From Stenotrophomonas rhizophila (lineage in GTDB: Bacteria; Pseudomonadota; Gammaproteobacteria; Xanthomonadales; Xanthomonadaceae), in NCBI RefSeq assembly GCF_003751305.1, contig NZ_RJKV01000004.1, positions 62,001-126,000 on the forward strand: DNA of 64,000 bases. The letters run 5' to 3'. Under the pieces are notes generated by a model. That model searched no databases, was not told the origin of the DNA, and saw only the letters and a program-made list of their open reading frames with translations. Numbering within the stretch: position 1 is the first letter of the stretch; every line of letters starts with the position of its first letter. Position numbers and translations under genes: made by a program. Positions 52,063-60,394 of the stretch are shown here, piece by piece.

Positions 52063-54983
52063 GCCTCCACCGACTCCAACTGCGCGATCACCTTGGCCAA
52101 CGGCATCGGCCGGCCAAGCAGATAACCCTGCACCTGGTCACAGCCGTGCGCGGCCAGCCACTGATGCTGGCCGGGGGTCTCCACACCTTCGGCGATGATG
52201 GTCAGCCCCATGCTGTGACCCAGCGACAGCAGCGCGCGGCAGATCGAGGCATTGCGCGGATTGGTTTCCACATCCGCCACGAAGCTGCGGTCGATCTTCA
52301 GGATGTCCAGCGGCAGATGCTGCAGGTAGGACATGTTCGAATAGCCGGTACCGAAATCGTCCAGCGAGATGCAGATGCCCTGCTCATGCAGGCGCTGCAT
52401 GGTCTGCTTGGCCTGACCCGGTTTACGCATCAGGCTGCTCTCGGTCAGCTCGACCTGCAGCGCACCGCGGGCCAATCCGAACTCCTGGCTGGCGCGGGTG
52501 AACTCGGCCACCAGGTCGCTGTTGAAGAACTGCACCGCCGAGACATTCACCGCGATCGGCAGGTCCCAGCCCGCATCGACCAGCTGGCGCTGTGCCTGCG
52601 CCGCGGAGCGGATCACCCACCGGCCCAGCGCGAGGATCAGACCGGTGTCTTCGCACAGCTGGATGAACTCGCCCGGCGGAATGAAGCTGCCATCGGCCTG
52701 CGGCCAGCGCAGCAAGGCCTCCAGCGCCGCCGGGCTGCTGTCGGCCGCATGGCAGATCGGCTGGTAGTAGAGCTCGAATTCGGTGTCGATGGCACTGTGG
52801 ATGCGCCCGGCCAGACGCAGCCGTTCGGCAAGACGCGAACTCACCGTGTTGTCGTACCACGCGATCACGTTGCCCTCGTCGCGCGCGGCGTGGGCGGCCT
52901 GCGCGGCCATGCCGATCACCTGCTCGGCCGTGTTGGCATCGCCGTCGAACTTCACGGCCACGCCGATACGGGGCTCGAACTGATGCAGCCAATCCTGCCC
53001 GCGGACCGGCTCGGACACGGTCTGCACCAGCGTATCCAGCGCGGTCTGGCGCTGATGGTCATCGCGGATGGCGAAGATGAAATCCTCGGCCGGCTGGAAC
53101 GCCAGCAGCCCATAGCGCACACCGAGTCCGCCCAAACGCTTGGCCATGGCCTGCAGCACCACATCGCCCACCTCGCGACCGAGCGTATCGGAGACCAGCT
53201 GCAGGCCACGGAACTGCACGTAGGCAATGGTGTACGCGCCGCCCTCTTCGTCCAGCTGCTCGGCCAGTGCACGCGTGTTGAGCAGGCCGGTGGCCGGGTT
53301 GTGGGTGGCGTGATACGCCAGATCGCGTTCGTAGGCCAGCCGCTCACTGACGTCCTCGGCCAGCACCAGGCACGCCTGGCGGCCGTCGAAATCCAGCCGC
53401 GCCAGATGCGCGCGGACCTCGAAGATCGTGCCGTCCTTACGCTGGTGCAGGCGGACCTGCGCATCCACATCGCCGATCCGCGCCAGTGCGATGGCGCCCC
53501 GGATTTCCTCCCAGCCTTCGCGCGGGCGGATGTCCAGGATGCTCATCGACAGGAACTCATCGCGGCTGTAGCCGTACTGACGCACCGCCGCTTCGTTGAC
53601 CTCCAGGAAGCGCAGCGTGTCCGGATCAAACACCCAGAACGGTGCCGGGTTGCGGTCGAACAGCAGGCGGAACTGTCGCTCGGCCTGCTGCGCACGGGCC
53701 AGCGCGTCCACCCGTTCGCTGACGTCGGTCAGTGCCCCCATCATGCGCCGCTCGCGATCAATCACGGCCACGCGCTGGCCACGCGCGGAGACCCAGCGGA
53801 TCGCACCGCCCGCCAGCACCAGACGGAACATTTCATCCAGCACGCCGTTGCCGGCAAACGCAGCATCGAAGGCCACCTGCATGCGGGCGGTGTCTTCATG
53901 GTGGATGCGGGCGAAGAAGTCGGCGACCGGCAGGCTGTCGATCTCCACGTCGAAGATCTCCCGCGCCAGCGGCGACCAGCGCAGCAGGCAGGCATCCTCG
54001 TCGACGTACCAGGTGCAGACCTTGCCCACCTGGTGCGCCATGCGCAGCTCGGCGTGGCCGGTGCGCAGTTCCTCGGTCAGGCTGTCCTGATCGCGGGTGG
54101 CCCGGCGCAGGCTGACATAGACCGCCCCGAACAGCATCCAGTACAGCAGGTACACCCCGATCGAGGCCTGTACATAGGGCCACCAGGCCGCCAGCACATC
54201 GCGGCGCCCCAATCCCGTATAGACCGCGAGCGGGTACTGCGCCAGCGTACTCAGGCTGGAAATCCGCTCGATGCCATCGACCCCGCTGATCTCGGTGCCC
54301 AGCGGCGTCAGCGCGTCACGGCGCAGCAGCTCGCGCTTGCTCAGGCCGAAGCGATGCCCCACCACACCAGTTGGATCGGGACTGCGCGCAAGGACATACC
54401 CGTAGCGGTCAGTGATCGAGACCACCCCGCTCTCGCCGGTGTCCATGCCGCTGATGATCGAATGCAGCTCATCGGTGCGCAGGCGCGCCAGCAGCCAGCG
54501 GTCCTCGCCCATGCGCAGCGCCAGCGGGAGCACCCAGCGTGAGGCGTCCTGTGCCTGTGGCGGGCCGATGTACAGCTGGCTGCTGCTGCCACGATTGTCC
54601 TCCACCGCCCACAACGGCAGCTGCAGATCGCCGCTGCCACTGGTCAGCGCGCGCCCGTGCTGGTCGGCCACCACGATGCTGTGCAGCTCGGCATGCCGCT
54701 GCAGCACGCCACTGATGGCGTCGTCGAGCAGATCCGGCGCCTGGGACGGTACCCGCCGGAACAGCAGCGCGCCGTCCTCGGCAATGCCCTGCATGGCCCG
54801 CTCCAGATTGCGCAGCTCCAGCCGCAGCAGGCGCTGGGCACCGGTCGCCAGCGCCGAGCTCTGCCGTTGCGCAGCCTCCTGCCGACGCTGATAGTCGTTG
54901 GTCAACATCGCCACCAGCCCGATCGCCAGCAGCACGCCCAGGGAAACCCCCAGCCACACGATCGTCCGCAATGGCCGTGCCAT
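52059..54983 (-). CDS. Membrane c-di-GMP phosphodiesterase (sensor-PAS-degenerate GGDEF-EAL)
   Basis: About 974 residues. Membrane helix (IVWLGVSLGVLLAIGLVAML), a large periplasmic sensor region, a second helix (YVQASIGVYLLYWMLFGAVY), two PAS domains (about 330-570), a GGDEF-like domain with QPAEDF in place of GGDEF, and an EAL domain at the end. EAL residues are intact: EALLRW, NVSAVQFFN, ELTESSLM, DDFGTGYSN, LKIDRSFV, EGVET and QGYLLG. Hydrolysis of c-di-GMP is therefore expected, while synthesis is not. The start is uncertain: ATG at 54983, or GTG at 55004 or 55022. The stop codon lies within a REP. Confidence 0.88.
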   Translation of the reverse strand: MARPLRTIVWLGVSLGVLLAIGLVAMLTNDYQRRQEAAQRQSSALATGAQRLLRLELRNLERAMQGIAEDGALLFRRVPSQAPDLLDDAISGVLQRHAELHSIVVADQHGRALTSGSGDLQLPLWAVEDNRGSSSQLYIGPPQAQDASRWVLPLALRMGEDRWLLARLRTDELHSIISGMDTGESGVVSITDRYGYVLARSPDPTGVVGHRFGLSKRELLRRDALTPLGTEISGVDGIERISSLSTLAQYPLAVYTGLGRRDVLAAWWPYVQASIGVYLLYWMLFGAVYVSLRRATRDQDSLTEELRTGHAELRMAHQVGKVCTWYVDEDACLLRWSPLAREIFDVEIDSLPVADFFARIHHEDTARMQVAFDAAFAGNGVLDEMFRLVLAGGAIRWVSARGQRVAVIDRERRMMGALTDVSERVDALARAQQAERQFRLLFDRNPAPFWVFDPDTLRFLEVNEAAVRQYGYSRDEFLSMSILDIRPREGWEEIRGAIALARIGDVDAQVRLHQRKDGTIFEVRAHLARLDFDGRQACLVLAEDVSERLAYERDLAYHATHNPATGLLNTRALAEQLDEEGGAYTIAYVQFRGLQLVSDTLGREVGDVVLQAMAKRLGGLGVRYGLLAFQPAEDFIFAIRDDHQRQTALDTLVQTVSEPVRGQDWLHQFEPRIGVAVKFDGDANTAEQVIGMAAQAAHAARDEGNVIAWYDNTVSSRLAERLRLAGRIHSAIDTEFELYYQPICHAADSSPAALEALLRWPQADGSFIPPGEFIQLCEDTGLILALGRWVIRSAAQAQRQLVDAGWDLPIAVNVSAVQFFNSDLVAEFTRASQEFGLARGALQVELTESSLMRKPGQAKQTMQRLHEQGICISLDDFGTGYSNMSYLQHLPLDILKIDRSFVADVETNPRNASICRALLSLGHSMGLTIIAEGVETPGQHQWLAAHGCDQVQGYLLGRPMPLAKVIAQLESVEA

Positions 54984-55308
54984 GGCACGGCTCAACGCGG
55001 GCACCGCAACGCTCTCGTACACCGACGGGCTGATTTCATCTGTAGCGCTTCCTGGCTTCCCCAAACCTGAGCGGCCGACACCCGGGATTCTTGACGCTTG
55101 GATCTTCACACGGTCGCCAGTGGCCCCTGTGCGAACCCCGGCCGGCCCAGCATGCACCAGCGCGCACGGCACGGGAAGAGCGCGCGGCTCCCGGCCGCGT
55201 TGACAAACCCGAGGGCCGCCACAACCGGCCCCCGATACCGCCGGAGCCGGCATAACCAAGCGCCCGGGACGGGATTAGACTTGGACGTTTCCGTTGCCGA
55301 GAAGGTTC
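54984..55308. other. 325-base divergent gap between EAL and M13 genes
   Basis: Holds the promoters of both genes. For the M13 gene, TAGACT (55276-55281) gives a start near 55288, with GAAGG before the ATG. A TTGACA at 55200-55205 has no partner -10 at the right distance. Nothing else is visible. Confidence 0.5.
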
Positions 55309-57429
55309 ATGTCCAAGCTGCGTCGCCCCACCCTGATGCTCGCCATTGCCGCCAGCCTGTCGCTGGGCCTGGCCGCCTGCGACCGCGAGGCCACCGCGCC
55401 GGCCGCAGCCGCGCCCGAGACCGCCCCGGCCGAACCGGCTGCACCCAAGCCGCAGCTGGGCAGTTTCGGTTTCGACGCCGCCGGCATGGACCGCAGCGTT
55501 GCCGCCGGCGATGACTTCTTCGGCTTCGCCAACGGTACCTGGGTCAAGAACACCGAGATTCCGGCCGACCGCTCCAGCTACGGCAGCTTCAACGTCATTT
55601 CCGAAAAGACCCTGGCCGACACCCGCGCGATCCTCGAAGGCGCCGCAGCCGATACCAAGGCCGAGGGCGAGACCAAGCTGATCGGCGACTACTACGCCGC
55701 GTTCATGGATGAGACCGGCATCGAATCGCGCGGCGCCGCTCCGGTCAAGCCAGAACTGGACGCCATCGCGGGCATCGGCGACAAGGCCGCGCTGGCCACC
55801 GCCCTGGGTGGCACCCTGCGCGCCGATGTGGACCTGCTCAACGCCACCAACTTCTACACCGACCGCCTGTTCGGCGTCTGGGTCTCGGTGGATCTGCTGC
55901 AGCCGGACCGCACCGCGCCGTACCTGGTGCAGGGCGGCCTGGGCCTGCCGGACCGCGACTTCTACCTGCAGGGCGGCCGCATGGCCGAGATCCGCAAGCA
56001 GTACCAGGCCTACATTGCCCAGGTACTGCAGCTGGCCGGGGTCGCCGATCCGGCGGCCAAGGCCCAGCGCATCCTCGCGCTGGAGACCAAGATCGCCCAG
56101 GCCCACGCCACCCAGGAAGACACCAACGACGTCGCCAAGGGCGCCAACGCCTGGAAGCAGGCCGACCTGAGCGCCAAGGCCCCGGGCATGGACTGGAGCG
56201 CCTTCCTGGCCTCGGCCGGCCTGGACGCCCAGCAGGACTTCATCGTGTGGCAGCCCAAGGCCGTGGCCGGCATTTCGCGCCTGGTCGCGACCGAGCCGCT
56301 GGAGGTCTGGAAGGACTACCTCGCCTTCCATGCGCTGGACCGCGCCGCCCCGTACCTGCCCAAGTCGTTCGCCGATGCGCGCTTCGCTTTCCACGGCACC
56401 ACGCTCAACGGCACGCCGCAGCAGAGCGAGCGCTGGAAGCGTGCGGTGGATGACAGCAACCATGCCGTCGGCGAAGCCATCGGCAAGCTGTACGTCGAGC
56501 GTCATTTCGACCCGGCCACCAAGGCCCGTGCCGACGAGATGGCCAAGAACATCATCGCGGCCTTCGCCAAGCGCATCGATGCACTGGCGTGGATGTCACC
56601 GCAGACCAAGGCGCGTGCCAAGGCCAAGGTCGATGGCCTGACCGTGGGCATGGGCTACCCGGACAAGTGGCGCGACTACACCGGCCTTGAGATCAAGCGC
56701 GATGACGCGCTGGGCAATGCCGAGCGTGCGGAGCTGTTCGAGTACCGCCGCAACATCGCCAAGCTGGGCAAGCCGGTGGACCACAGCGAGTGGGCGATGC
56801 TGCCGCAGACCATCAATGCGATGAACGTGCCGCTGGAAAACCGTCTGGTGTTCCCGGCTGCGATCCTGCAGCCGCCGTTCTTCGACGGTGCGGCCGATGA
56901 TGCGGTGAACTACGGTGCGATCGGTGCGGTGATCGGCCATGAGATCAGCCACGGGTTCGACAACGCCGGTGCGCTGTTCGATGAGACGGGCAAGCTGCAG
57001 AACTGGTGGACGGCGGAAGATCTGAAGAAGTTCGATGCGGCCGGTGATGCGCTGGCGGCGCAGTTCAGCAGCTACAGTCCGTTCCCGGGGGTGTCGGTGA
57101 ATGGTCGTTTGACGCTGGGCGAGAACATTGCGGACGTGGCGGGTCTGTCGACGGCTTACGATGCGTATCAGTTGTCGTTGCAGGGCAAGCCGGGGCAGAC
57201 GCTGGAGGGCTTTACGCCGGATCAGCGGTTCTTCCTGGGCTTTGCGCAGGCGTGGCGGAGCAAGGCGCGTGAGCAGGCGTTGCGTAATTCGCTGTTGACG
57301 AATGTGCATGCGCCGGGGCAGTTCCGTGCGTTGACGGTGCGCAATCTGGATGCGTGGTATCCGGCCTTCGAGGTGAAGGAAGGCCAGAAGCTGTATCTGG
57401 CGCCGGAGAAGCGGGTCAAGGTGTGGTGA
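55309..57429 (+). CDS. M13-family metallopeptidase lipoprotein (neprilysin/PepO-like)
   Basis: 706 residues. Lipoprotein signal with lipobox ending LAAC (Cys about 22), then an Ala/Pro linker, the M13 N-domain (GDDFFGFANGTWVKNTEIP) and the catalytic domain with zinc motif VIGHEISHGFDNAG and GENIADVAG (third ligand Glu). C-terminal VKVW as usual. Periplasmic oligopeptide degradation is expected. From about 57000 the codon choice changes sharply from C-ending to G/T-ending (Ala GCC to GCG, Leu CTG to TTG), approaching structured element copy 2. Start at the ATG at 55309. Confidence 0.93.
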   Translation: MSKLRRPTLMLAIAASLSLGLAACDREATAPAAAAPETAPAEPAAPKPQLGSFGFDAAGMDRSVAAGDDFFGFANGTWVKNTEIPADRSSYGSFNVISEKTLADTRAILEGAAADTKAEGETKLIGDYYAAFMDETGIESRGAAPVKPELDAIAGIGDKAALATALGGTLRADVDLLNATNFYTDRLFGVWVSVDLLQPDRTAPYLVQGGLGLPDRDFYLQGGRMAEIRKQYQAYIAQVLQLAGVADPAAKAQRILALETKIAQAHATQEDTNDVAKGANAWKQADLSAKAPGMDWSAFLASAGLDAQQDFIVWQPKAVAGISRLVATEPLEVWKDYLAFHALDRAAPYLPKSFADARFAFHGTTLNGTPQQSERWKRAVDDSNHAVGEAIGKLYVERHFDPATKARADEMAKNIIAAFAKRIDALAWMSPQTKARAKAKVDGLTVGMGYPDKWRDYTGLEIKRDDALGNAERAELFEYRRNIAKLGKPVDHSEWAMLPQTINAMNVPLENRLVFPAAILQPPFFDGAADDAVNYGAIGAVIGHEISHGFDNAGALFDETGKLQNWWTAEDLKKFDAAGDALAAQFSSYSPFPGVSVNGRLTLGENIADVAGLSTAYDAYQLSLQGKPGQTLEGFTPDQRFFLGFAQAWRSKAREQALRNSLLTNVHAPGQFRALTVRNLDAWYPAFEVKEGQKLYLAPEKRVKVW

Positions 57430-57460
57430 GGCTGTTCATCGCGCTTTGCTGAGATGAAAG

Positions 57461-57485
57461 AACGGGCGCTTCGGCGCCCGTTTTT
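57461..57485 (+). terminator. Intrinsic terminator with TTCG loop
   Basis: 9-bp stem AACGGGCGC (57461-57469) and complement (57474-57482) closed by the very stable C(TTCG)G tetraloop, ending in T5. Terminates the M13 peptidase gene. Confidence 0.92.
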
Positions 57486-57495
57486 CTTTGCTGTA

Positions 57496-57551
57496 GAGCT
57501 GGAGAGCTGTAGAGCTGGAGAGCTGGAGAGCTGGAGAGCTGGAGAGCTGGA
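57496..57551. repeat. 8-base tandem repeat, seven units
   Basis: GAGCTGGA repeated seven times in a row (second unit GAGCTGTA), with a partial unit before. It sits just after the terminator and before element copy 2. Confidence 0.92.
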
Positions 57552-57588
57552 GCAGAGCAACGGCTGGGGTTTGCCGCTTCTCTGAACT

Positions 57589-57696
57589 GGGCGGGCATGG
57601 GTGGGGTGTCGGGACCCGCTGCAAGTACGTCCATGTAAGCTCGTATGCCGCCATCCATGGCGGCATACGGTCCCGCCACCCCACCCATGCCCACCC
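57589..57696 (-). repeat. Structured element, copy 2
   Basis: Same plan as copy 1, on the minus strand. Outer stem 57589-57616 with 57669-57696 (28 positions; one mismatch and one G-U when read on the minus strand). Inner 12-bp hairpin 57643-57654 with 57657-57668. The 26-base linker at 57617-57642 is identical to that of copy 3. Compared with copy 1, four outer and three inner base pairs changed on both sides. Confidence 0.85.
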
Positions 57697-57986
57697 TCTG
57701 ACAGTGGGCTGGTGCGCAAGGGGAAAGCAGGTGCTGCCCCTGCGGCTCCGGCAGTGACGATGTGTTCTTTGCTCTGTTGCTTTGCTCTGAAGTTTTGCCA
57801 CTCGACTACGCGGCACGGCATTGCCTTACTGCTCTGCACTTCCTCTGAGCAGCTGCGTACTTCGCCGCTCAGCATTCGCGCAGCGATCTGGTACTTGAAC
57901 GTGCAGCCTGGCGCTGCCACTCAGCGTTGCCGCTTAGTGCTGTTCGCTGGCTTTTGACCTCAGCATGGCCACCAGCCAATTGTCGG

Positions 57987-58096
57987 GGGGCGGGCACGTG
58001 CAGGCTGGGGGGACCGTATGCCGCCATGGATGGCGGCATACGAGCTTACATGGACGTACTTGCAGCGGGTCCCGGAAGCCTGCACGTGCCCGACCC
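57987..58096 (+). repeat. Structured element, copy 3
   Basis: Outer stem 57987-58015 with 58068-58096 (29 positions, 25 paired). Its sequence is largely different from the arms of copies 1 and 2, for example GGGCACGTGCAGGCT against its complement. Inner hairpin 58016-58027 with 58030-58041 and linker 58042-58067 are identical to copy 2. It lies 35 bases after the stop codon of the minus-strand MpaB-type gene. Confidence 0.85.
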
Positions 58097-58130
58097 AACC
58101 ATCGGACACAGGCACTCGCGATTCACCGCT

Positions 58131-59048
58131 TCAAGGCCAATCAGCAAGCACGCCAGCGGGCACACCCATCCGGGTGCACGCCCGCGTCGCCAGGCCATCC
58201 TGCAGTGCACGCCGGAACAAGGGCGCCATACCCCTCAGTACCACGGCAGACGCCCGCGACTGCGCACGCTGCATCGGCGTGCGCGCCAGCATCGTCGTCG
58301 CCCAGTCCGGCAACAGCGCCGCGCCCGCACCGAGGAACAGCTCGCGTGACAATCCCGCCATCGGTACCGGCAAGCGGATGCCGGACAACACCGCCAGTAC
58401 CTCTTGCGAACGGGCATCGAACACCAGCCCGGATTGCTGGCGCGCGAAGTACGCGTCGACCTCTGCTTCCGAGGCGGGTACATCGGTGGCGCCGAGTGCT
58501 TCGGCAACGCGCTTGTACTCGCGGTAATACTGATCGGCGACCGCCGTGGGCACATCGCGGCAATACCGCCGGCAGCCTTGCAGGAAGCCGTAGGCCTCGG
58601 TGACATGCACCCAGGTCAGCAGCGCGGGATCGTCGGCGGAATAGGCACGACCGTCCGCCGTGTGCCCGCGTACCTGTGCGTGGATGCCGGTCACCTTGGC
58701 GATCAGTGCCTCGACTTCCGCCGTCGGTGCATAGGTAGTGCCGGCGACAAACGCGGTGGTGCGGCGCAGGCGGCCAACCAGGTCATCGCGGAAGTTGGAG
58801 TGGTCGTACACGCCGGCCAGGGCCAGCGGATGCAGGGTCTGCAGCATCAGCGCGCACAGGCCACCGGCAAGCATCCCGGGAAATTCAGCGTGCACGCGCC
58901 AGGTGACGCTGTCCGGGCCGAACCAGCCGGGGTCACCCAGCGGGTGGTCGTAGTCGATCCCGCTCTGGCCGCGGGGGAAAGCACCCAGTACCCAGCGGCG
59001 GATCGGCGCGGTGGCGGGGCGGGCAAGCGAACGGAACAGGGAGGGCAT
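58131..59048 (-). CDS. Oxygenase MpaB family protein (DUF2236)
   Basis: 305 residues. DUF2236/MpaB-type fold, alpha-helical, with motifs GDPGWFGPDSVTWRVHAEF, LQTLHPLALAGVYDHSNF and the conserved TWVHVTEAYGFL. Relatives (MpaB, latex-clearing protein) are heme-b oxygenases that cleave prenyl chains; whether this one binds heme is not shown by sequence alone. ATG at 59048; a TTG at 59060 is the longer option. Confidence 0.8.
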   Translation of the reverse strand: MPSLFRSLARPATAPIRRWVLGAFPRGQSGIDYDHPLGDPGWFGPDSVTWRVHAEFPGMLAGGLCALMLQTLHPLALAGVYDHSNFRDDLVGRLRRTTAFVAGTTYAPTAEVEALIAKVTGIHAQVRGHTADGRAYSADDPALLTWVHVTEAYGFLQGCRRYCRDVPTAVADQYYREYKRVAEALGATDVPASEAEVDAYFARQQSGLVFDARSQEVLAVLSGIRLPVPMAGLSRELFLGAGAALLPDWATTMLARTPMQRAQSRASAVVLRGMAPLFRRALQDGLATRACTRMGVPAGVLADWP

Positions 59049-59366
59049 CAGCAGTACCAAAGGCGGTGCGGACCGGCATTTCGCGCGGATGCGTCAATTC
59101 TGCGTGATACCGCCGGGGCTGGCGAGGACGCGGAGGCTGGGCGGGTGCACATTGTGCAGATGCAGCATGGGAACACCTGTCCCATGCCTATTTACCCGGC
59201 GATTTACGTGCCGCAGTGCGCAAATCCGCTGCGGGTATGCCCATTCAGGCAGGAATGACGCCGGATCTTTGCGCTTTGCCCATTGCCAAGCGCGGTGAAA
59301 GTGCTAGAACTGGACGTGCCACAACGTCGTCCAATGCGCTGCCGCACGTTCCAGAAGGAGCTCGTC
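59049..59366. other. 318-base divergent gap
   Basis: Promoter region of the MpaB-type gene and of the membrane protein at 59367. Contains a short palindrome GCATGGGA...TCCCATGC (59165-59172, 59180-59187) that could be an operator. No gene seen. Confidence 0.4.
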
Positions 59367-59981
59367 ATGATCGCTTTGTTCAAAGGTTTGGGTCTGCTGT
59401 TGCAGGACAACGAGCTGTACAGCAGCCCGTTTGAAAAACAGGTCGCGCATTGGCGTAACAAGAGTGAACAGCAGATCCGCGAGGAAGTCGCGGTGCTCGC
59501 CAAGGCCAAGGGCCAGTGGTTGATGGCCTCGATCGTCGGCTGGCAGGCGTCCTCGCTGCTCATCCTCGGCCTGATCAGCAATTACCTGTGGAAGGATGAC
59601 TTCCATATCACCTTCACCCGCGTGGTGATCGTGTTCGGCTCATGGGTGTCGATCCTGTTCGTGATCTGGTTCATGGCCAACATGTTCGATCACACCGCCG
59701 GCTTCGAGCGCTGGATGAAGGCCTTCAACAGCCGCGCCCGGATCACCTCCGATGCAGACACGGTGGAGTGCGTGGCCGAAGCGCTGGACATGGCCCAGCA
59801 CTACCCGGAAGTGCTGGACTACAAGCAGGCCGTGAGCGCCAAGCGCGAGCTGCGCCACGAGGACATCCGCATCATGCGCGAGATCGGCCGGATGAAGCAG
59901 CACACCGAGCTGGTCGGCCAGCTCAACCATGTCGGCGAGCAGCCCAACGGTACCAACCTGCATCTGCAACCCGCGTTCTGA
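59367..59981 (+). CDS. Two-helix inner-membrane protein of unknown function
   Basis: 204 residues, not recognised. A soluble head (FKGLGLLLQDNELYSSPFEK), two membrane segments (SIVGWQASSLLILGLISNYL and FTRVVIVFGSWVSILFVIWF) and a C-terminal cytosolic part with EALDMAQHYPEVLDYKQAVS and EIGRMKQHTELVGQLNHVGE, likely helical. Start at the ATG at 59367, with AGAAGGAG 6 bases upstream. A hairpin terminator follows. Confidence 0.75.
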   Translation: MIALFKGLGLLLQDNELYSSPFEKQVAHWRNKSEQQIREEVAVLAKAKGQWLMASIVGWQASSLLILGLISNYLWKDDFHITFTRVVIVFGSWVSILFVIWFMANMFDHTAGFERWMKAFNSRARITSDADTVECVAEALDMAQHYPEVLDYKQAVSAKRELRHEDIRIMREIGRMKQHTELVGQLNHVGEQPNGTNLHLQPAF

Positions 59982-60008
59982 CCCTATCGAAATGAGGGGG
60001 GAGCCACG

Positions 60009-60044
60009 ATGCCACCGTGATCACTCACGGTGGCATTGTTCTTT
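60009..60044. terminator. Hairpin terminator overlapping a stop codon
   Basis: 11-bp stem ATGCCACCGTG (60009-60019) and complement (60026-60036), 6-base loop, T-rich afterwards on the plus strand. The TGA stop (60021-60023) of the minus-strand lipoprotein gene lies in the loop, so the hairpin serves both convergent genes. Confidence 0.75.
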
Positions 60045-60365
60045 CTGGACTGCGCTGACGCAGTGCTGGAACCCAGCCGGCAGCCCGGCCATCTGCTCGG
60101 TCTTGCCCACCGCCACTGCCAACCGGTGCAGCGGCGGATAGGAGCAGTCGGTGTCCTTTGTGCAGCGCGCATCCAGCACCAGGTAATGGCAGTGGCCGCT
60201 GCTGCTGGCGATGCAGTCGAAATTGGCCACGCCGTTGTCGACCGTGGTTTTGCTGTACAGCGTATCCACGCCGTTGGCGCGGATGCGGGTGACGGAGGTG
60301 TTGCTCGATTGCTGGCAGGCAGCCAGCATCAACACGCAGAGACTGGCGACAACGGCGATACGCAT
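60021..60365 (-). CDS. Small Cys-containing lipoprotein
   Basis: 114 residues, not recognised. Lipoprotein signal MRIAVVASLCVLMLAAC with the lipobox LAAC. The mature part has Cys residues in FDCIASSSGHCHYL, ARCTKDTDCSYPP and QHCVSAVQKEQCH, probably forming disulfides in the periplasm. Ends inside a terminator hairpin. It is 29 bases downstream of the LytTR regulator and may be co-transcribed with the two-component system. Confidence 0.75.
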   Translation of the reverse strand: MRIAVVASLCVLMLAACQQSSNTSVTRIRANGVDTLYSKTTVDNGVANFDCIASSSGHCHYLVLDARCTKDTDCSYPPLHRLAVAVGKTEQMAGLPAGFQHCVSAVQKEQCHRE

Positions 60366-60394
60366 GGCAGGCTCCAGACGAAAGAGAAGGCGCG

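Larger units (their letters stand above)
57430..58130. other. 701-base repeat-rich gap
   Basis: Contains a terminator (57461-57485), an 8-base tandem repeat (57496-57551), element copy 2 on the minus strand (57589-57696) and copy 3 on the plus strand (57987-58096). The 290 bases between the two elements contain no gene I can support. Confidence 0.8.

Noticed and set aside
52032-54542. 836-residue plus-strand frame
   Set aside because: Antisense shadow of the GGDEF-EAL gene.
55200-55228. Sigma-70 promoter with TTGACA
   Set aside because: No acceptable -10 box 16-18 bases downstream; the TAGACT at 55276 is a better candidate.
57222-57920. Minus-strand frames through the tandem repeat and element copy 2
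   Set aside because: Their repetitive Leu-Gln-Ser-Pro content comes from the 8-base repeat and the palindromes; no homology or ribosome binding site.
57496-58096. Possible CRISPR array
   Set aside because: The short units are contiguous with no spacers, and the larger elements are too few, inverted and far apart.
57589-58096. Insertion sequence or composite transposon bounded by the inverted element pair
   Set aside because: No transposase frame and no flanking target duplications; a single copy of the element also stands alone at 30626.
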